Positions 28,148 to 37,363 of a DNA stretch of 64,000 nucleotides are shown here, piece after piece (positions within the stretch are counted from its first letter, which is position 1; each line of letters opens with the position of its first letter). Origin of the DNA: Apibacter adventoris. GTDB taxonomy: Bacteria; Bacteroidota; Bacteroidia; Flavobacteriales; Weeksellaceae. The notes beneath the pieces were generated by a model. It did not search any database. It was not told where the DNA came from and saw nothing but the letters and a program-made list of their open reading frames with translations. The position numbers and the translations under genes were made by a program. The stretch covers positions 1 to 64,000 of the forward strand of contig NZ_PSZM01000043.1 in NCBI RefSeq assembly GCF_002964975.1, written 5' to 3'.

Positions 28148-28199
28148 GTCTCTATAATTAAAAATTAACAAAAGAATGTTAATTAACATTTATAGAGAC
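28148..28199 (-). promoter_or_regulatory. Long hairpin in the purL leader
   Basis: Outer arms GTCTCTATAA (28148-28157) and TTATAGAGAC (28190-28199) are perfect inverted repeats of ten bases. Inside them AATTAACA (28163-28170) pairs with TGTTAATT (28177-28184). The nested structure lies ~27 bases upstream of the purL ATG and has no adjacent T-run, so it is more likely a regulatory RNA structure or dimeric operator than a terminator. Confidence 0.6.
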
Positions 28200-28290
28200 A
28201 AATTTACGGTTTGTCGTAGAAACGTTTGCCCATATTGCAAACATATACAAATGCTTTTTAAATTTATAATATTTGTTACGTACAAATATA
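28199..28290 (-). promoter_or_regulatory. Candidate promoters of the pur operon
   Basis: Three minus-strand matches to TAnnTTTG precede purL: TAAATTTG (28199-28206), TATGTTTG (28238-28245) and TATATTTG (28283-28290). The first abuts the hairpin and would start the transcript inside its first arm; the others would include the whole hairpin in the mRNA. Confidence 0.4.
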
Positions 28291-28534
28291 CGTTATAATT
28301 TTTTACATCTTATTTTTATTTTAAAGATATTATCAACCTATTTCCTTTGATTATTCCTCCTCTAATTTTTCATATGCAGTTAATTTAAAATAAAATATTA
28401 TATACTACTTCCTTGATTTATAAAAAGATTGTCTCTTCTAAGTAACTTCCAACATCATTATATGTTGCCTATACATCACTATAAAAATAAAGAAAAAACA
28501 AGAGAGTGCAATGAGTAATTTTCTAATCCTGTTT
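28291..28534. other. Intergenic region between purB and purL
   Basis: AT-rich stretch downstream of purB. I see no strong terminator, gene or RNA here. Confidence 0.5.
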
Positions 28535-29962
28535 TTACACTTTCAAGTTTGTATTAATTCCGATCAAATCCTTATATTTCTTCAAAATAGGATTAACTTC
28601 CTGATCTAAAAACTCTTCTGTTTGTTCGGGAGCAAATCCAATAAAATTGATTGGATTCAATAGTTGTAACAATTTTTCTTTATCTATATGTACTTTTTCA
28701 TCTGCAATAATCCTTTCTATCAGATCATTGGATTTCCCTTCGATTTTCACCTGCTTAGCTGCTTCCATAGAATGAATACGTATAATCTCATGCAACTCCT
28801 GGCGGTCTCCTCCATTTTTTACTCCTTCCATAATAATATATTCTGTAGCCATAAATGGAAGTTCCTCGTTGATATGTTTCTCTATCATCTTAGGATAAAC
28901 TACTATTCCATCCAAAATGTTATTCCATATAATTAAAATGGCATCTACAGCTAAAAATGCCTGAGGGATACTTAATCTTTTGTTTGCAGAATCATCTAAA
29001 GTTCTTTCAAACCATTGAGTAGAAGCTACCATGGCAGGAGAAGTCGTTAAGGATATTACAAACTTAGCGAGAGAAGATATTCTTTCGGAACGCATCGGGT
29101 TTCGTTTGTATGCCATGGCACTGGATCCTATCTGATTCTTTTCAAAAGGTTCTTCTATTTCTTTAAGGTTTTGTAATAAACGCAAGTCGTTAGTAAATTT
29201 ATGTGCTGACTGGGCTATATTGGAAAGCAACTCCAATGCCTGAGCATCTACTTTACGATCGTAGGTTTGTCCGCTTACTTTAAAAACATGAGTAAATCCA
29301 AATTTTTCTGAAAGTTTTCTATCCAGTTCCTTTACTTTGGAAAAATCTCCATTAAATAATTCCTTGAAGCTTGCAGCTGTTCCGGTAGTTCCTTTTACTC
29401 CACGGAACCGTAATGTATCTATGCGAAATTCTAATTCCTCTAAATCTAATAAAACGGACTGAAGCCATAAGGTGGCTCTTTTACCTACAGTGGTTAATTG
29501 TGCCGGTTGGTAATGGGTAAATCCTAAGGTAGGGAGCTCTTTGTATCGTAGAGCAAAATTATGCAAGCCGTTAATTACATTTACTAATTTTTTCTTTATT
29601 AACTCAAATCCGTCACGAATTTGTATAAGATCTGTATTATCTCCCACAAAGGCAGAGGTGGCCCCTAAGTGTATAATCGGACGTGCGGCAGGAGCTACAT
29701 CTCCATAGGCATGTACATGTGCCATAACGTCATGACGAAATTTTTTTTCATATTTTGCCGCTTTATCAAAATCAATATTTTCCACATTTTCTTTCAGCTC
29801 ATTTATTTGTTCTTCTGATATATCCAGCCCCAATTCTTTTTCTATTTCTGCCAGAGCTACCCATAATTTTCTCCAGGTTGTAAATTTTTTTTCCGGTGAA
29901 AAATTATATAACATCTCATCACTACAATAGCGGCTTTCTAACGGATTCTGATATTTATTCAT
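28535..29962 (-). CDS. purB: Adenylosuccinate lyase PurB, 475 aa
   Basis: Cleaves fumarate from SAICAR and adenylosuccinate, in the same pathway as the neighbouring pur genes. The fumarase-superfamily signature [17 protein letters not shown] is present, with '[11 protein letters not shown]' and '[14 protein letters not shown]' forming other active-site regions and '[17 protein letters not shown]' carrying the catalytic His. Length is typical of the longer PurB type. It has its own predicted -7 box (minus-strand TATTTTTG, 29996-30003), so it is transcribed separately from purLCF. Confidence 0.96.
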   Translation of the reverse strand: MNKYQNPLESRYCSDEMLYNFSPEKKFTTWRKLWVALAEIEKELGLDISEEQINELKENVENIDFDKAAKYEKKFRHDVMAHVHAYGDVAPAARPIIHLGATSAFVGDNTDLIQIRDGFELIKKKLVNVINGLHNFALRYKELPTLGFTHYQPAQLTTVGKRATLWLQSVLLDLEELEFRIDTLRFRGVKGTTGTAASFKELFNGDFSKVKELDRKLSEKFGFTHVFKVSGQTYDRKVDAQALELLSNIAQSAHKFTNDLRLLQNLKEIEEPFEKNQIGSSAMAYKRNPMRSERISSLAKFVISLTTSPAMVASTQWFERTLDDSANKRLSIPQAFLAVDAILIIWNNILDGIVVYPKMIEKHINEELPFMATEYIIMEGVKNGGDRQELHEIIRIHSMEAAKQVKIEGKSNDLIERIIADEKVHIDKEKLLQLLNPINFIGFAPEQTEEFLDQEVNPILKKYKDLIGINTNLKV

Positions 29963-30025
29963 TATAGTTTATTGTTTAGTTCTAAAAATTTACCTCAAAA
30001 ATAAGGATTAAAATTAAGATATAAA

Positions 30026-30058
30026 TTGTACTTATTTTATTAAAATTTAGTATTTTTG
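30026..30058 (+). promoter_or_regulatory. Predicted promoter of the TonB-C-like gene
   Basis: TATTTTTG (30051-30058) with a TTG (30026-30028) 22 bases upstream. Confidence 0.4.
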
Positions 30059-30105
30059 TAGTTAACATTTATTTAGTAAATGGATTATTAATCTAATTTA
30101 TCTTA

Positions 30106-30582
30106 ATGAAAAAGTTATTTATATTGTTCTTATCCTTAGTATCAATTCCTTTATTTTGTCAGGAAAAAGATACTCTTCTAGCGCTACCCGCAGCTCCAAA
30201 TGTTATAAATGAAAATACTATTTTTGATGGAAATACAGAAGTGGAAGCTCAATATTTTGAAGGAATAGCGGCTTTAAAAAATTTTTTTGCAAAATACATA
30301 AAATACCCTGAAACCGCAATTAATAAAGGAACTGAAGGCCGCTTTTTAATTAAATTTGTGGTGGAAAAAGACGGAACTATTTCTAATCCTACAATAATAG
30401 ATGATATTGGTGATGGTTGTGGCGAAGAGGCTATAAAAGTAGTAAAACTTACTTCCGGAAAATGGAAAGCCGCCCAAGTAAACGGAATGCCTGTAAGATC
30501 TGTATATAGATTTCCTGTTTTTTTTAGAATACCTACAGAACCTCAACTCAAACCTAAAAGAAAATCAAAAAAAATGCATTAA
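30106..30582 (+). CDS. Secreted TonB C-terminal-like domain protein, 158 aa
   Basis: Signal peptide (MKKLFILFLSLVSIPLFC) followed by a TonB-C domain: 'KYIKYPETAINKGTEGRFLI', 'FVVEKDGTISNPTIIDDIG', 'GCGEEAIKVVKLTSGKWKAA' and 'NGMPVRSVYRFPVFF'. In Bacteroidota such domains occur in many periplasmic proteins outside the classical TonB energy complex, and no N-terminal membrane anchor with a proline-rich linker is present here. It ends with a basic tail. A decayed duplicate lies immediately downstream. Confidence 0.85.
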   Translation: MKKLFILFLSLVSIPLFCQEKDTLLALPAAPNVINENTIFDGNTEVEAQYFEGIAALKNFFAKYIKYPETAINKGTEGRFLIKFVVEKDGTISNPTIIDDIGDGCGEEAIKVVKLTSGKWKAAQVNGMPVRSVYRFPVFFRIPTEPQLKPKRKSKKMH

Positions 30583-30607
30583 CAATATATACAAAATATT
30601 TTTATCT

Positions 30608-31049
30608 ATAAAAAAAACGTTCTTTCTTTCTATTATTTCTTATTCCAGTTCTCTTTTTCAGACAGAAATATGATGTCATTCCCGCTCCTCCAACAAATTT
30701 TATAAATGAAAATACTATTTTTGATGGAAATACAGAAGTGGAAGCTCAATATTTTGAAGGAATAGCAGCTTTAAGAAATTTTATTGCAAAACACATAAAA
30801 TACCCTGAAACCGCAATTAATAAAAGAACTGAAGGCCGCTTTTTAATTAAATTTGTGGTGGAAAAAGACTGAACTATTTCTAATCCTACAATAATTGAAG
30901 ATATTGGTGATGGTTGTGGCGAAGAGGCTATAAGAGTAATAAAACTTACTTCCGGAAAATGGAAAGCCGCCCAAGTAAACGGAATGCCTGTAAAATCTGT
31001 ATATAGATTTCCTGTTTTTTTAGAATACCATAAGGATATTAGCCTGTAA
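30608..31049 (+). pseudogene. Decayed duplicate of the TonB-C-like gene
   Basis: DNA from ~30695 to 31025 is nearly identical to 30195-30520. The coding frame is broken several ways. The equivalent start codon is ATA (30608). The signal-peptide part is in a different frame from the domain. The codon matching GGA in 'KDGTIS' is TGA. One T has been lost from the run in 'FPVFF', shifting the end. The many near-silent matches indicate a recent tandem duplication followed by decay. Confidence 0.85.
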
Positions 31050-31115
31050 GCTGAAAAAATTTAAATTAATATAAAATATTTGTACTTATAAAAGTACATT
31101 TTGTATAGTACAAAA

Positions 31116-32138
31116 TTATTTTATAACAACATTATCTAAATTTATTTCCAATAATTTCTTTAAACTCCCTTGTTGGGTAGCTTTATTACCTTTCCAGTTA
31201 TAAGTTTTCCCATCTATATTAATCAAAATTCCTATCTCTTTATCCTTATCATAAATCTGGTATTCGGCATCTTTATTTTTAAAACTTACAACATTTTCAG
31301 ATGCACTATAAATAAAATCCGGATTTTGATATATGGTTTCTATCGGATATGAAAATTCTACTACATCATTTTCTTTTAAAATAGCATAATTTAGCGTACG
31401 ATTGTTTATATTGAACAAAATCAATTGTTTATTGTTTTTGTTTATGGTAAAAGATAAAAAGCTCTTAATGCTTTCATCTTTTTTATCCATAACTGTTTCT
31501 GATGACTCGAGCATTTTTCCATTTTTCCTCTCTTTAATGGTACTGGTGTAAAAAGGGATTTTAAAAGCATCTTCTTCAACAATTTTCACAGCTACGGGTT
31601 GATTATTTTCTATAACAAATTCCGAAAACTGATGCCAGCAACAGCCGCTCTTAGTCATTGTATAAATCTTTTTTTCTTCCTTGTTATAAGAAAACATTCC
31701 ACAATATTCTTGTGCCAGCCTTGTAAATTTTTTATTGTGTATAAATCCATTTTTTGTTCCCAGATAAATCTGATATGATGGTCCGTGATAACAACTATTT
31801 TGCCCATCCTGTAAAGCCAGATCGGAAATACCGTCAAAGTTGAAATCATCATAAATCAAAAGACTTTGTTCTCCATAAGGTAATTGTAATATATTTGCTT
31901 TAATATTCCCTTCTGTTGTAAAATCGGGAGCTAATTCTTCGGATTCTACTTTAACTAATTCTTTTCCTGTTTTTTTGTTGTATACAGTAATTACTCCAGG
32001 AGTAAACACCTCAGAAGAATCCTGAACAGAAACTTTGGCATAATATTTTTCTGAAAAGTTCTGAACTTCAAAAACCTGTTGAGAATACCCTAAAGTAAAA
32101 AAGATAAAAAACAGCCAACTATAAATTCTTTTTATCAT
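31116..32138 (-). CDS. Secreted protein with FG-GAP-like segment (XAC2610-type), 340 aa
   Basis: Signal peptide (MIKRIYSWLFFIFFTLGYSQ). 'IYDDFNFDGISDLAL' is a calcium-loop motif as in FG-GAP/VCBS repeats and XAC2610-related proteins, followed by a Cys-containing segment ('YCGMFSYN', 'SGCCWHQF'). The remainder is beta-rich with no recognised catalytic motif. It begins 10 bases after the pdxT stop on the same strand, so it may ride on the pdxST transcript although nothing links it to vitamin B6. Function unknown. Confidence 0.6.
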   Translation of the reverse strand: MIKRIYSWLFFIFFTLGYSQQVFEVQNFSEKYYAKVSVQDSSEVFTPGVITVYNKKTGKELVKVESEELAPDFTTEGNIKANILQLPYGEQSLLIYDDFNFDGISDLALQDGQNSCYHGPSYQIYLGTKNGFIHNKKFTRLAQEYCGMFSYNKEEKKIYTMTKSGCCWHQFSEFVIENNQPVAVKIVEEDAFKIPFYTSTIKERKNGKMLESSETVMDKKDESIKSFLSFTINKNNKQLILFNINNRTLNYAILKENDVVEFSYPIETIYQNPDFIYSASENVVSFKNKDAEYQIYDKDKEIGILINIDGKTYNWKGNKATQQGSLKKLLEINLDNVVIK

Positions 32139-32148
32139 AGCTTTTTTA

Positions 32149-32718
32149 TTATTTTTTGTTTATAAAGCTTTCTATAAAATACTTATGTACTGAATTGGAT
32201 TGAGTGAGTTCCGGATGAAATGAGGTTACTAATATATTTTTTTCTTTTGCTGCCACTATATGTCCTTCAACCTCTGATAAAATTTCTACTTCTTTTCCTG
32301 TTGTTGTAATATATGGAGCACGGATAAAGGTCATAGGGATTTTACCAATCCCCTTAAACTCTGCTTCTGTAAAAAAACTCCCCAACTGCCTGCCATAAGC
32401 ATTCCTTTTAGCTGTAATATCCATTATTCCCAAATGAGATTGACCTTTCTCTACATTTTTAGCAAGTAAAATTAATCCTGCACAAGTTCCAAAAGCAGGA
32501 AGTCCTTCTATAATTTTATATCTTAAATCTTCAAACATATCTAAATCTCTCAATAACTTGCCTATAGTAGTACTTTCTCCTCCAGGTAAAATAATACCGT
32601 TCATATTTTTTAATAAGTCTTTTTTCTGGCGGATTTCAAATGTTTTTACTCCTATTCCCTCCAATATTTTTCTATGCTCAATAAAAGCTCCCTGTAAAGC
32701 CAAAACGCCTATTTTCAT
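32149..32718 (-). CDS. pdxT: Pyridoxal 5'-phosphate synthase glutaminase subunit PdxT, 189 aa
   Basis: Supplies ammonia from glutamine to PdxS in vitamin B6 synthesis. Class I amidotransferase with nucleophile Cys-79 in [10 protein letters not shown], the oxyanion loop PGGESTT (~46-51) and the catalytic pair His-168/Glu-170 in SFHPELT. Standard length. Separated from pdxS by ~70 bases containing a strong hairpin. Confidence 0.96.
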   Translation of the reverse strand: MKIGVLALQGAFIEHRKILEGIGVKTFEIRQKKDLLKNMNGIILPGGESTTIGKLLRDLDMFEDLRYKIIEGLPAFGTCAGLILLAKNVEKGQSHLGIMDITAKRNAYGRQLGSFFTEAEFKGIGKIPMTFIRAPYITTTGKEVEILSEVEGHIVAAKEKNILVTSFHPELTQSNSVHKYFIESFINKK

Positions 32719-32735
32719 ATTTATTTCTTATTTAA

Positions 32736-32769
32736 AAGGTCATTTTGAAAAAAATTTCAAAATGACCTT
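32736..32769 (-). terminator. Hairpin between pdxS and pdxT (possible partial terminator)
   Basis: A 14-base perfect stem, AAGGTCATTTTGAA (32736-32749) with TTCAAAATGACCTT (32756-32769), has a 6-base loop. On the coding strand it is followed by TTTT and then, ~17 bases later, the pdxT start. It may reduce readthrough or stabilise the upstream pdxS message. Confidence 0.6.
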
Positions 32770-32790
32770 AAAATTATTTTATTTATATTT

Positions 32791-33666
32791 TTATTTTCCT
32801 CTCTCAGCCATTAATAATTCAATCTCAGCTTCATTTATTCCTACCATTGCTTCTCCTAAATCTTCGGAAATTTCCAATAATACTTTCGGATCATTAAAAT
32901 TGGTAACTGCTTTTACTATCGCTTGAGCTCTTTTTTCAGGATCTCCCGATTTAAAAATCCCGGAACCGACAAATACTCCCTCAGCCCCTAACTGCATCAT
33001 TAAAGCTGCATCTGCCGGGGTTGCCACTCCACCTGCAGCAAAATTTACTACCGGTAATTTTCCATTTTCGTGTACATATTTTACTAAATCGTAAGGTACC
33101 TGTAGTTCTTTTGCTTCATTAAACAATTCATCTTCCTGCATGCCTTGTATTTTTCTTATCTCTTCGTTCATAGCTCTTAGATGCCTAACAGCCTGTACCA
33201 CATCGCCTGTTCCTGGCTCTCCTTTGGAACGGATCATTGAAGCTCCTTCCTGTATTCTCCTCAATGCCTCTCCTAAATTTTTAGCTCCACAAACGAAGGG
33301 AACCTGAAATTTAGTTTTATTTACATGATATTTATCATCTGCAGGAGTTAGAACTTCACTTTCATCTATATAGTCAATTTCTAACGCTTCTAAAATCTGA
33401 GCTTCGACAAAATGTCCGATTCTGATTTTAGCCATCACAGGAATACTTACTGCTTTTTGTATACCTTTAATCATCTTAGGATCACTCATCCGAGAAACCC
33501 CTCCTACTGCTCTTATATCTGCCGGAATTCTTTCTAATGCCATTACTGCTGCAGCACCAGCAGCTTCTGCTATTTTTGCTTGTTCGGGAGTAGATACATC
33601 CATAATTACTCCCCCTTTTAGCATTTGTGCTAAATTTTTATTCAGCTCATATCTGTTATTTTCCAT
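32791..33666 (-). CDS. pdxS: Pyridoxal 5'-phosphate synthase subunit PdxS, 291 aa
   Basis: Makes PLP from ribose 5-phosphate, glyceraldehyde 3-phosphate and ammonia. TIM barrel with the catalytic Lys-80 in [14 protein letters not shown], Asp-23 in IMDVST and Lys-148 in [12 protein letters not shown], plus '[20 protein letters not shown]' and '[11 protein letters not shown]' phosphate-binding loops. Full length. A minus-strand -7 box TATTTTTG lies at 33695-33702. The organism therefore uses the DXP-independent route to PLP. Confidence 0.97.
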   Translation of the reverse strand: MENNRYELNKNLAQMLKGGVIMDVSTPEQAKIAEAAGAAAVMALERIPADIRAVGGVSRMSDPKMIKGIQKAVSIPVMAKIRIGHFVEAQILEALEIDYIDESEVLTPADDKYHVNKTKFQVPFVCGAKNLGEALRRIQEGASMIRSKGEPGTGDVVQAVRHLRAMNEEIRKIQGMQEDELFNEAKELQVPYDLVKYVHENGKLPVVNFAAGGVATPADAALMMQLGAEGVFVGSGIFKSGDPEKRAQAIVKAVTNFNDPKVLLEISEDLGEAMVGINEAEIELLMAERGK

Positions 33667-33809
33667 TTTTCAAAATATTGTTATTTTTCTTTTACAAAAA
33701 TATCACAAAAAAAACTTTTAACGGATCATTATTCCTTTAACTCTATTTTTTTCATTATTTAATTTAAATGTACAACTATAATAAATAGGGCTAGTAAAAA
33801 ATTATGCTG

Positions 33810-33817
33810 TATTTTTG
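33810..33817 (+). promoter_or_regulatory. Predicted -7 box of the LOG-family gene
   Basis: TATTTTTG matches TAnnTTTG, 21 bases before the ATG. No good -33 box is seen. Confidence 0.4.
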
Positions 33818-33838
33818 TAATATTAATATATATTTAAA

Positions 33839-34549
33839 ATGGACAGTTTAGACGAACAAATAATAACTAATAGTTTTAAACAAAAAAACTGGAATGAAAT
33901 TAAAACAAAAGACAGTTGGATGTTATTTAAAATCATGGCTGAGTTTACTACCGGATTTGAAACGATGACTAAAATAGGACCTTGCGTATCTATCTTTGGT
34001 TCAGCAAGAACTCAACCCAATACAAAATATTATAATATTACGGAAGAAATTTCTTATAAGCTCACAAAAATAGGTTTCGGAATAATTACTGGAGGTGGAC
34101 CCGGAATTATGGAGGCAGGAAACAAAGGGGCACAATCTGCCGGAGGAAAATCTATAGGTCTTAACATAGAATTACCTTTTGAAACCGGAAGCAATGCTTT
34201 TGTAGACCAAAGGCTGAGTATGTCATTTAACTATTTTTTTGTAAGGAAAGTCATGTTTTTAAAATATTCTCAAGGGTTTGTTGTGATGCCCGGAGGATTC
34301 GGAACTTTGGATGAACTGTTTGAAGCTTTAACATTAATACAAACTCATAAAACAGGCAAATTCCCAATAATTTTGGTCGGTAAAGATTACTGGAAAGGTT
34401 TGATTGACTGGATGAAAGGTGCTATGTCTGAAGAACATTACATAAATGATCTTGATTTTAATATTTTTAAATTAGTAGATACCTCCGATGAAGTGGTAGA
34501 TTATATACAATCTTTTTATGATAAATACAGTATAAAACAAAATTTTTAA
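33839..34549 (+). CDS. LOG family protein (Rossmann-fold nucleotide-binding), 236 aa
   Basis: Member of the LONELY GUY / TIGR00730 group, often mislabelled lysine decarboxylase. Signature motifs are GGGPGIMEAGNKGAQ and MPGGFGTLDELFEALTL (the PGGxGTxxE motif), with 'SIFGSARTQPN' at the N-terminus. Known members hydrolyse nucleoside 5'-monophosphates to base and ribose 5-phosphate; the substrate of this protein cannot be told from sequence. Cytoplasmic, monocistronic. Confidence 0.9.
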   Translation: MDSLDEQIITNSFKQKNWNEIKTKDSWMLFKIMAEFTTGFETMTKIGPCVSIFGSARTQPNTKYYNITEEISYKLTKIGFGIITGGGPGIMEAGNKGAQSAGGKSIGLNIELPFETGSNAFVDQRLSMSFNYFFVRKVMFLKYSQGFVVMPGGFGTLDELFEALTLIQTHKTGKFPIILVGKDYWKGLIDWMKGAMSEEHYINDLDFNIFKLVDTSDEVVDYIQSFYDKYSIKQNF

Positions 34550-34565
34550 AACATGTATTTGGCAT

Positions 34566-34573
34566 TAAATTTG
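34566..34573 (+). promoter_or_regulatory. Predicted -7 box of the DUF6702-lipocalin-OmpA cluster
   Basis: TAAATTTG matches TAnnTTTG, ~40 bases before the first gene of the cluster. It lacks a clear -33 partner. Confidence 0.35.
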
Positions 34574-34615
34574 TCTTTTCTATAAATGGAACTAGTAAAT
34601 AAATAATATATGACA

Positions 34616-35089
34616 ATGAAAAAAAATATATTTTTAATATTTTCTATATTTTTTTTAATTTTTTATGCTTTTTGTTCAAGTGATTTTTATACTTCTATTA
34701 CTAAAGTAGAATATGTATCTACAAATAAAAGTTTAAGAATTTCTTCTAAAGTAAATGCTGATCATTTACAACAAGCTTTAGGTAAAAAAATTGATGAAAG
34801 TGGTTTTGACACTGCTTTGAACAGATATATTCAAAGTAACATTAAAATTAGCGTAAACGATATACCTGTTAGTTTTACCTATTCTTCTAAAAACCATGAC
34901 GGAAGTGTTATATGGATTTATTATGAAGTCTCTAATGTTAGTGATAATATTTCTTCTATAACTCTAAGAAATAATTTATTAATCGATAAATTTCCTGATC
35001 AGCAAAATTTCAATAATTTTATTATAAACGGACAAAAAAAAACCTTGGTTTGTAAAAAAGGAAATGAAACGGGGAAAATAAATTTTTAA
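34616..35089 (+). CDS. DUF6702 family secreted protein, ~157 aa
   Basis: Signal peptide (MKKNIFLIFSIFFLIFYAF, the Met at 34616 preferred to the one two codons earlier). The pattern 'FYTSITKVEYVSTNKSLRIS', then 'ISVNDIPVSFTY' and 'IWIYYEVSNVSDNISSITLR', matches the DUF6702 family common in Bacteroidota, small periplasmic proteins of unknown role. It is first of three closely spaced envelope genes. Confidence 0.72.
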   Translation: MKKNIFLIFSIFFLIFYAFCSSDFYTSITKVEYVSTNKSLRISSKVNADHLQQALGKKIDESGFDTALNRYIQSNIKISVNDIPVSFTYSSKNHDGSVIWIYYEVSNVSDNISSITLRNNLLIDKFPDQQNFNNFIINGQKKTLVCKKGNETGKINF

Positions 35090-35116
35090 TTCAACTTATA
35101 AATTAAAAAACAGAAT

Positions 35117-35581
35117 ATGAAAAAGATTATTTTTTTAGGAATACTTAGTTTATTCTTAGTTTATTCTTGTAAAACGACTATAGACAGATCTTCTCAAAGA
35201 CAATTAATCGGAACATGGAATTTGGATAAGGTTACTTATTCTGATAATTTTGTAAAAGTTAAAGCTTTTGATGAATATGATGCTCAATGTTTAAAAAACA
35301 GTACCTGGTATTTCGTTTCTAACAATAATACAGGTAATTTTACTCTTCCTGGAGGAAATGATTGCCCTAGTTACACACAAAAATTTACTTGGTATATAGA
35401 CCCTCAGGGAATGTTAGGCTTAAAATTAATCAATGAAGGTGAAAGAGCAAGAAAAGTAACTACTGGTACTATTTACCAGGTGCAAAATATTTCTGACACG
35501 GAATTCAATTTAAACCAAGTGATAAGTGGCGTAAAAATTACTTATCATTTTTCTCAATTATCTAAAGGAAAACTAAAATAA
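35117..35581 (+). CDS. Lipocalin-like lipoprotein, 154 aa
   Basis: Signal ends FLVYSC (Cys-18), so probably a lipoprotein. 'RQLIGTWNLDKVTYSD' is the GxW lipocalin start, and the rest forms alternating strands (STWYFVSNNNTGNFTL, GVKITYHFSQL). Probably binds or shields a small hydrophobic ligand in the periplasm; ligand unknown. It starts 27 bases after the DUF6702 gene and ends 9 bases before the OmpA-family gene, so the three are likely one operon. Confidence 0.82.
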   Translation: MKKIIFLGILSLFLVYSCKTTIDRSSQRQLIGTWNLDKVTYSDNFVKVKAFDEYDAQCLKNSTWYFVSNNNTGNFTLPGGNDCPSYTQKFTWYIDPQGMLGLKLINEGERARKVTTGTIYQVQNISDTEFNLNQVISGVKITYHFSQLSKGKLK

Positions 35582-35590
35582 TTATAATTT

Positions 35591-36277
35591 ATGAAAACAA
35601 TTTATACTAAATCATGTGCTATTATACTAGCTGCTTGCCTATTTATAGTTTCATGTAATACTAATAATACACAAAAAGGAGCAGGTTTAGGAGCCATAGC
35701 CGGAGGTGTATTAGGAGCTGTAATTGGAAACAATGTAGGCGATAAAAATAATGCAGCTTTAGGGGCCTTAATCGGTGCTGCAGTGGGAGGTACTACAGGA
35801 GGGCTTATAGGAAATAAAATGGATAAACAAGCTCGTGAGATTCAACAAAGTATTCCCGGTGCCAGTGTAGAACGTGTAGGTGAAGGTATTAAAGTAGTTT
35901 TAAATGAAAATGCTGTTCGTTTTGATTTTGATAAATCAACTTTAACTCCTTCTGCACAACAAAATTTGGATAAGATTATCAATATTTTCAAAGAATATCC
36001 AGATACTAATATTGGTATTTACGGATATACAGATTCAAAAGGAGCAGATCAATACAATTTAAATTTATCTGATAAAAGAGCTCAAAGTGTAGCTTCTTAC
36101 ATGACAGCACACGGAATAAGTTCTTCACGTTTAACCACTAAAGGTTTTGGAAAATCTGATCCTATAGGGGATAACAATACAGATGCCGGAAGAGCCTTGA
36201 ATAGAAGAGTTGAATTTTCTATTATAGCTAACCAGAAAATGATCGATGAAGCTAAAAAACAATCTGGAGAACAATAG
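35591..36277 (+). CDS. OmpA family lipoprotein with glycine zipper, 228 aa
   Basis: Lipoprotein signal ends FIVSC (Cys-22). Residues ~30-75 are a glycine-zipper segment (GAGLGAIAGGVLGAVIGN and a second repeat), probably membrane-inserted. Residues ~105-215 are an OmpA-C peptidoglycan-binding domain ('VRFDFDKSTLTPSAQQNLDK', 'GYTDSKGADQYNLNLSDKRA', 'NRRVEF'). It should tether the outer membrane to peptidoglycan. Last gene of the envelope cluster, closed by a terminator. Confidence 0.93.
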   Translation: MKTIYTKSCAIILAACLFIVSCNTNNTQKGAGLGAIAGGVLGAVIGNNVGDKNNAALGALIGAAVGGTTGGLIGNKMDKQAREIQQSIPGASVERVGEGIKVVLNENAVRFDFDKSTLTPSAQQNLDKIINIFKEYPDTNIGIYGYTDSKGADQYNLNLSDKRAQSVASYMTAHGISSSRLTTKGFGKSDPIGDNNTDAGRALNRRVEFSIIANQKMIDEAKKQSGEQ

Positions 36278-36297
36278 TCATTTATTTCAATAACAAT

Positions 36298-36329
36298 AAA
36301 AAAAGAGGGTTTATCTACCCTCTTTTTTT
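36298..36329. terminator. Bidirectional terminator after the OmpA-family gene
   Basis: GAGGGT (36305-36310) pairs with ACCCTC (36317-36322), with A and T runs on the two sides, serving two convergent genes. Confidence 0.85.
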
Positions 36330-36672
36330 ATTCTAATAATTTTTCATCAATAAAATATTGAACTATAGCTTTTTTCATTAACAATGTTTGTTCATTAGGT
36401 TTTAGAGGGGGCAAATCTTCTATTAGTTCATAATGAGGCCAATTATCTTCATCATATCTATCAAAACGATAATAACCAAAAGGTTCCAATAAACGACATA
36501 CAGCAATATGCATCAAATTCATTTTTTCATCCTTCTTATATTTCTTATACCCAAAACCTAACTCTTGCAAACCTATTAAAAAAATCATTGTATTTAAATC
36601 AGGAATTTCACCATTAGTAAATTTATCTTTAAAAAATATTTCAATCAATTCCCATATGCGAGTTTCATCCAT
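36328..36672 (-). CDS. Conserved hypothetical protein, 114 aa
   Basis: Small soluble protein without signal peptide or membrane segment. The sequence 'FLIGLQELGFGYKKYKKDEK', 'MHIAVCRLLEPFGYY' and 'LPPLKPNEQTLLMKKAIVQY' resembles an uncharacterised protein widespread in Bacteroidota. No catalytic motif is apparent. Codon use is in line with the neighbours. Stand-alone gene. Confidence 0.75.
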   Translation of the reverse strand: MDETRIWELIEIFFKDKFTNGEIPDLNTMIFLIGLQELGFGYKKYKKDEKMNLMHIAVCRLLEPFGYYRFDRYDEDNWPHYELIEDLPPLKPNEQTLLMKKAIVQYFIDEKLLE

Positions 36673-36994
36673 TTATATATTATTTAATTTGAAATATGTT
36701 TCAAATTTATAATAAAAATTATTGAAAAAAATTATTTTTTGTTCGCTTTACATCTCGTCTGCATAACAACTTTTGATTCTGGTTTTATAAAAAAACTGAT
36801 ATTTTATTAAATATTTCGACTTAATAATGAAATAAATAAATCTTAGTTGTGTTTTAAAATTCCTATTTATTAACTATATATACTAAATACAAAGCGATTC
36901 AAATTAAAAGGAAGGTTACATAATTTGTGAAAATATAATGTATATATGGATAAAAGAAATAATTTTTATATAAAATTTTATATATAAAAATGTG
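36673..36994. other. AT-rich intergenic region before tRNA-Leu
   Basis: About 320 bases with no supported gene or RNA. Confidence 0.5.
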
Positions 36995-37078
36995 TACTCA
37001 CGACCGGATTTGAACCGGCACATCCTTACGGACACCACCCCCTCAAGATGGCGTGTCTACCAATTCCACCACGTGAGT
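36995..37078 (-). tRNA. tRNA-Leu (anticodon GAG)
   Basis: Class II tRNA with long variable arm. The acceptor stem ACTCACG pairs with CGTGAGT, the anticodon stem CCATC pairs with GGTGG around loop TTGAGGG, and the T arm is CCGGTTCAAATCCGG. The terminal CCA is not encoded. A minus-strand -7 box TAATTTTG lies at 37117-37124. Confidence 0.95.
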
Positions 37079-37363
37079 TTTTTATTTTTTTACTAATATT
37101 AATTTTTCTTTTTATCCAAAATTACATTATCTAAAAACATATATTTCTTTAAAAGAAATTGATTTATAAAAGAACTTAATCGATTTTCAATCCAAAGATA
37201 TAAAAAATCTTTTTTTAGGGAAAGAGCTTTAAAGTAAATATTTTTATGATTGCTAAAATCAATGCAAACTTTATAATATTTGATATCTCATTACATTATT
37301 CCTACAAAAGTAATTTAAAAGAAAGAAAGAACAGGACAATAAAGAATACAGTAATTACTAATA
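37079..37363. other. Intergenic region between tRNA-Leu and the HxlR gene
   Basis: It holds the probable tRNA promoter at 37117-37124. I see nothing else. Confidence 0.5.

Noticed and set aside
28122-28534. Purine riboswitch upstream of purL
   Set aside because: The structure is a simple nested hairpin without the three-way junction and conserved loops of known purine riboswitches.
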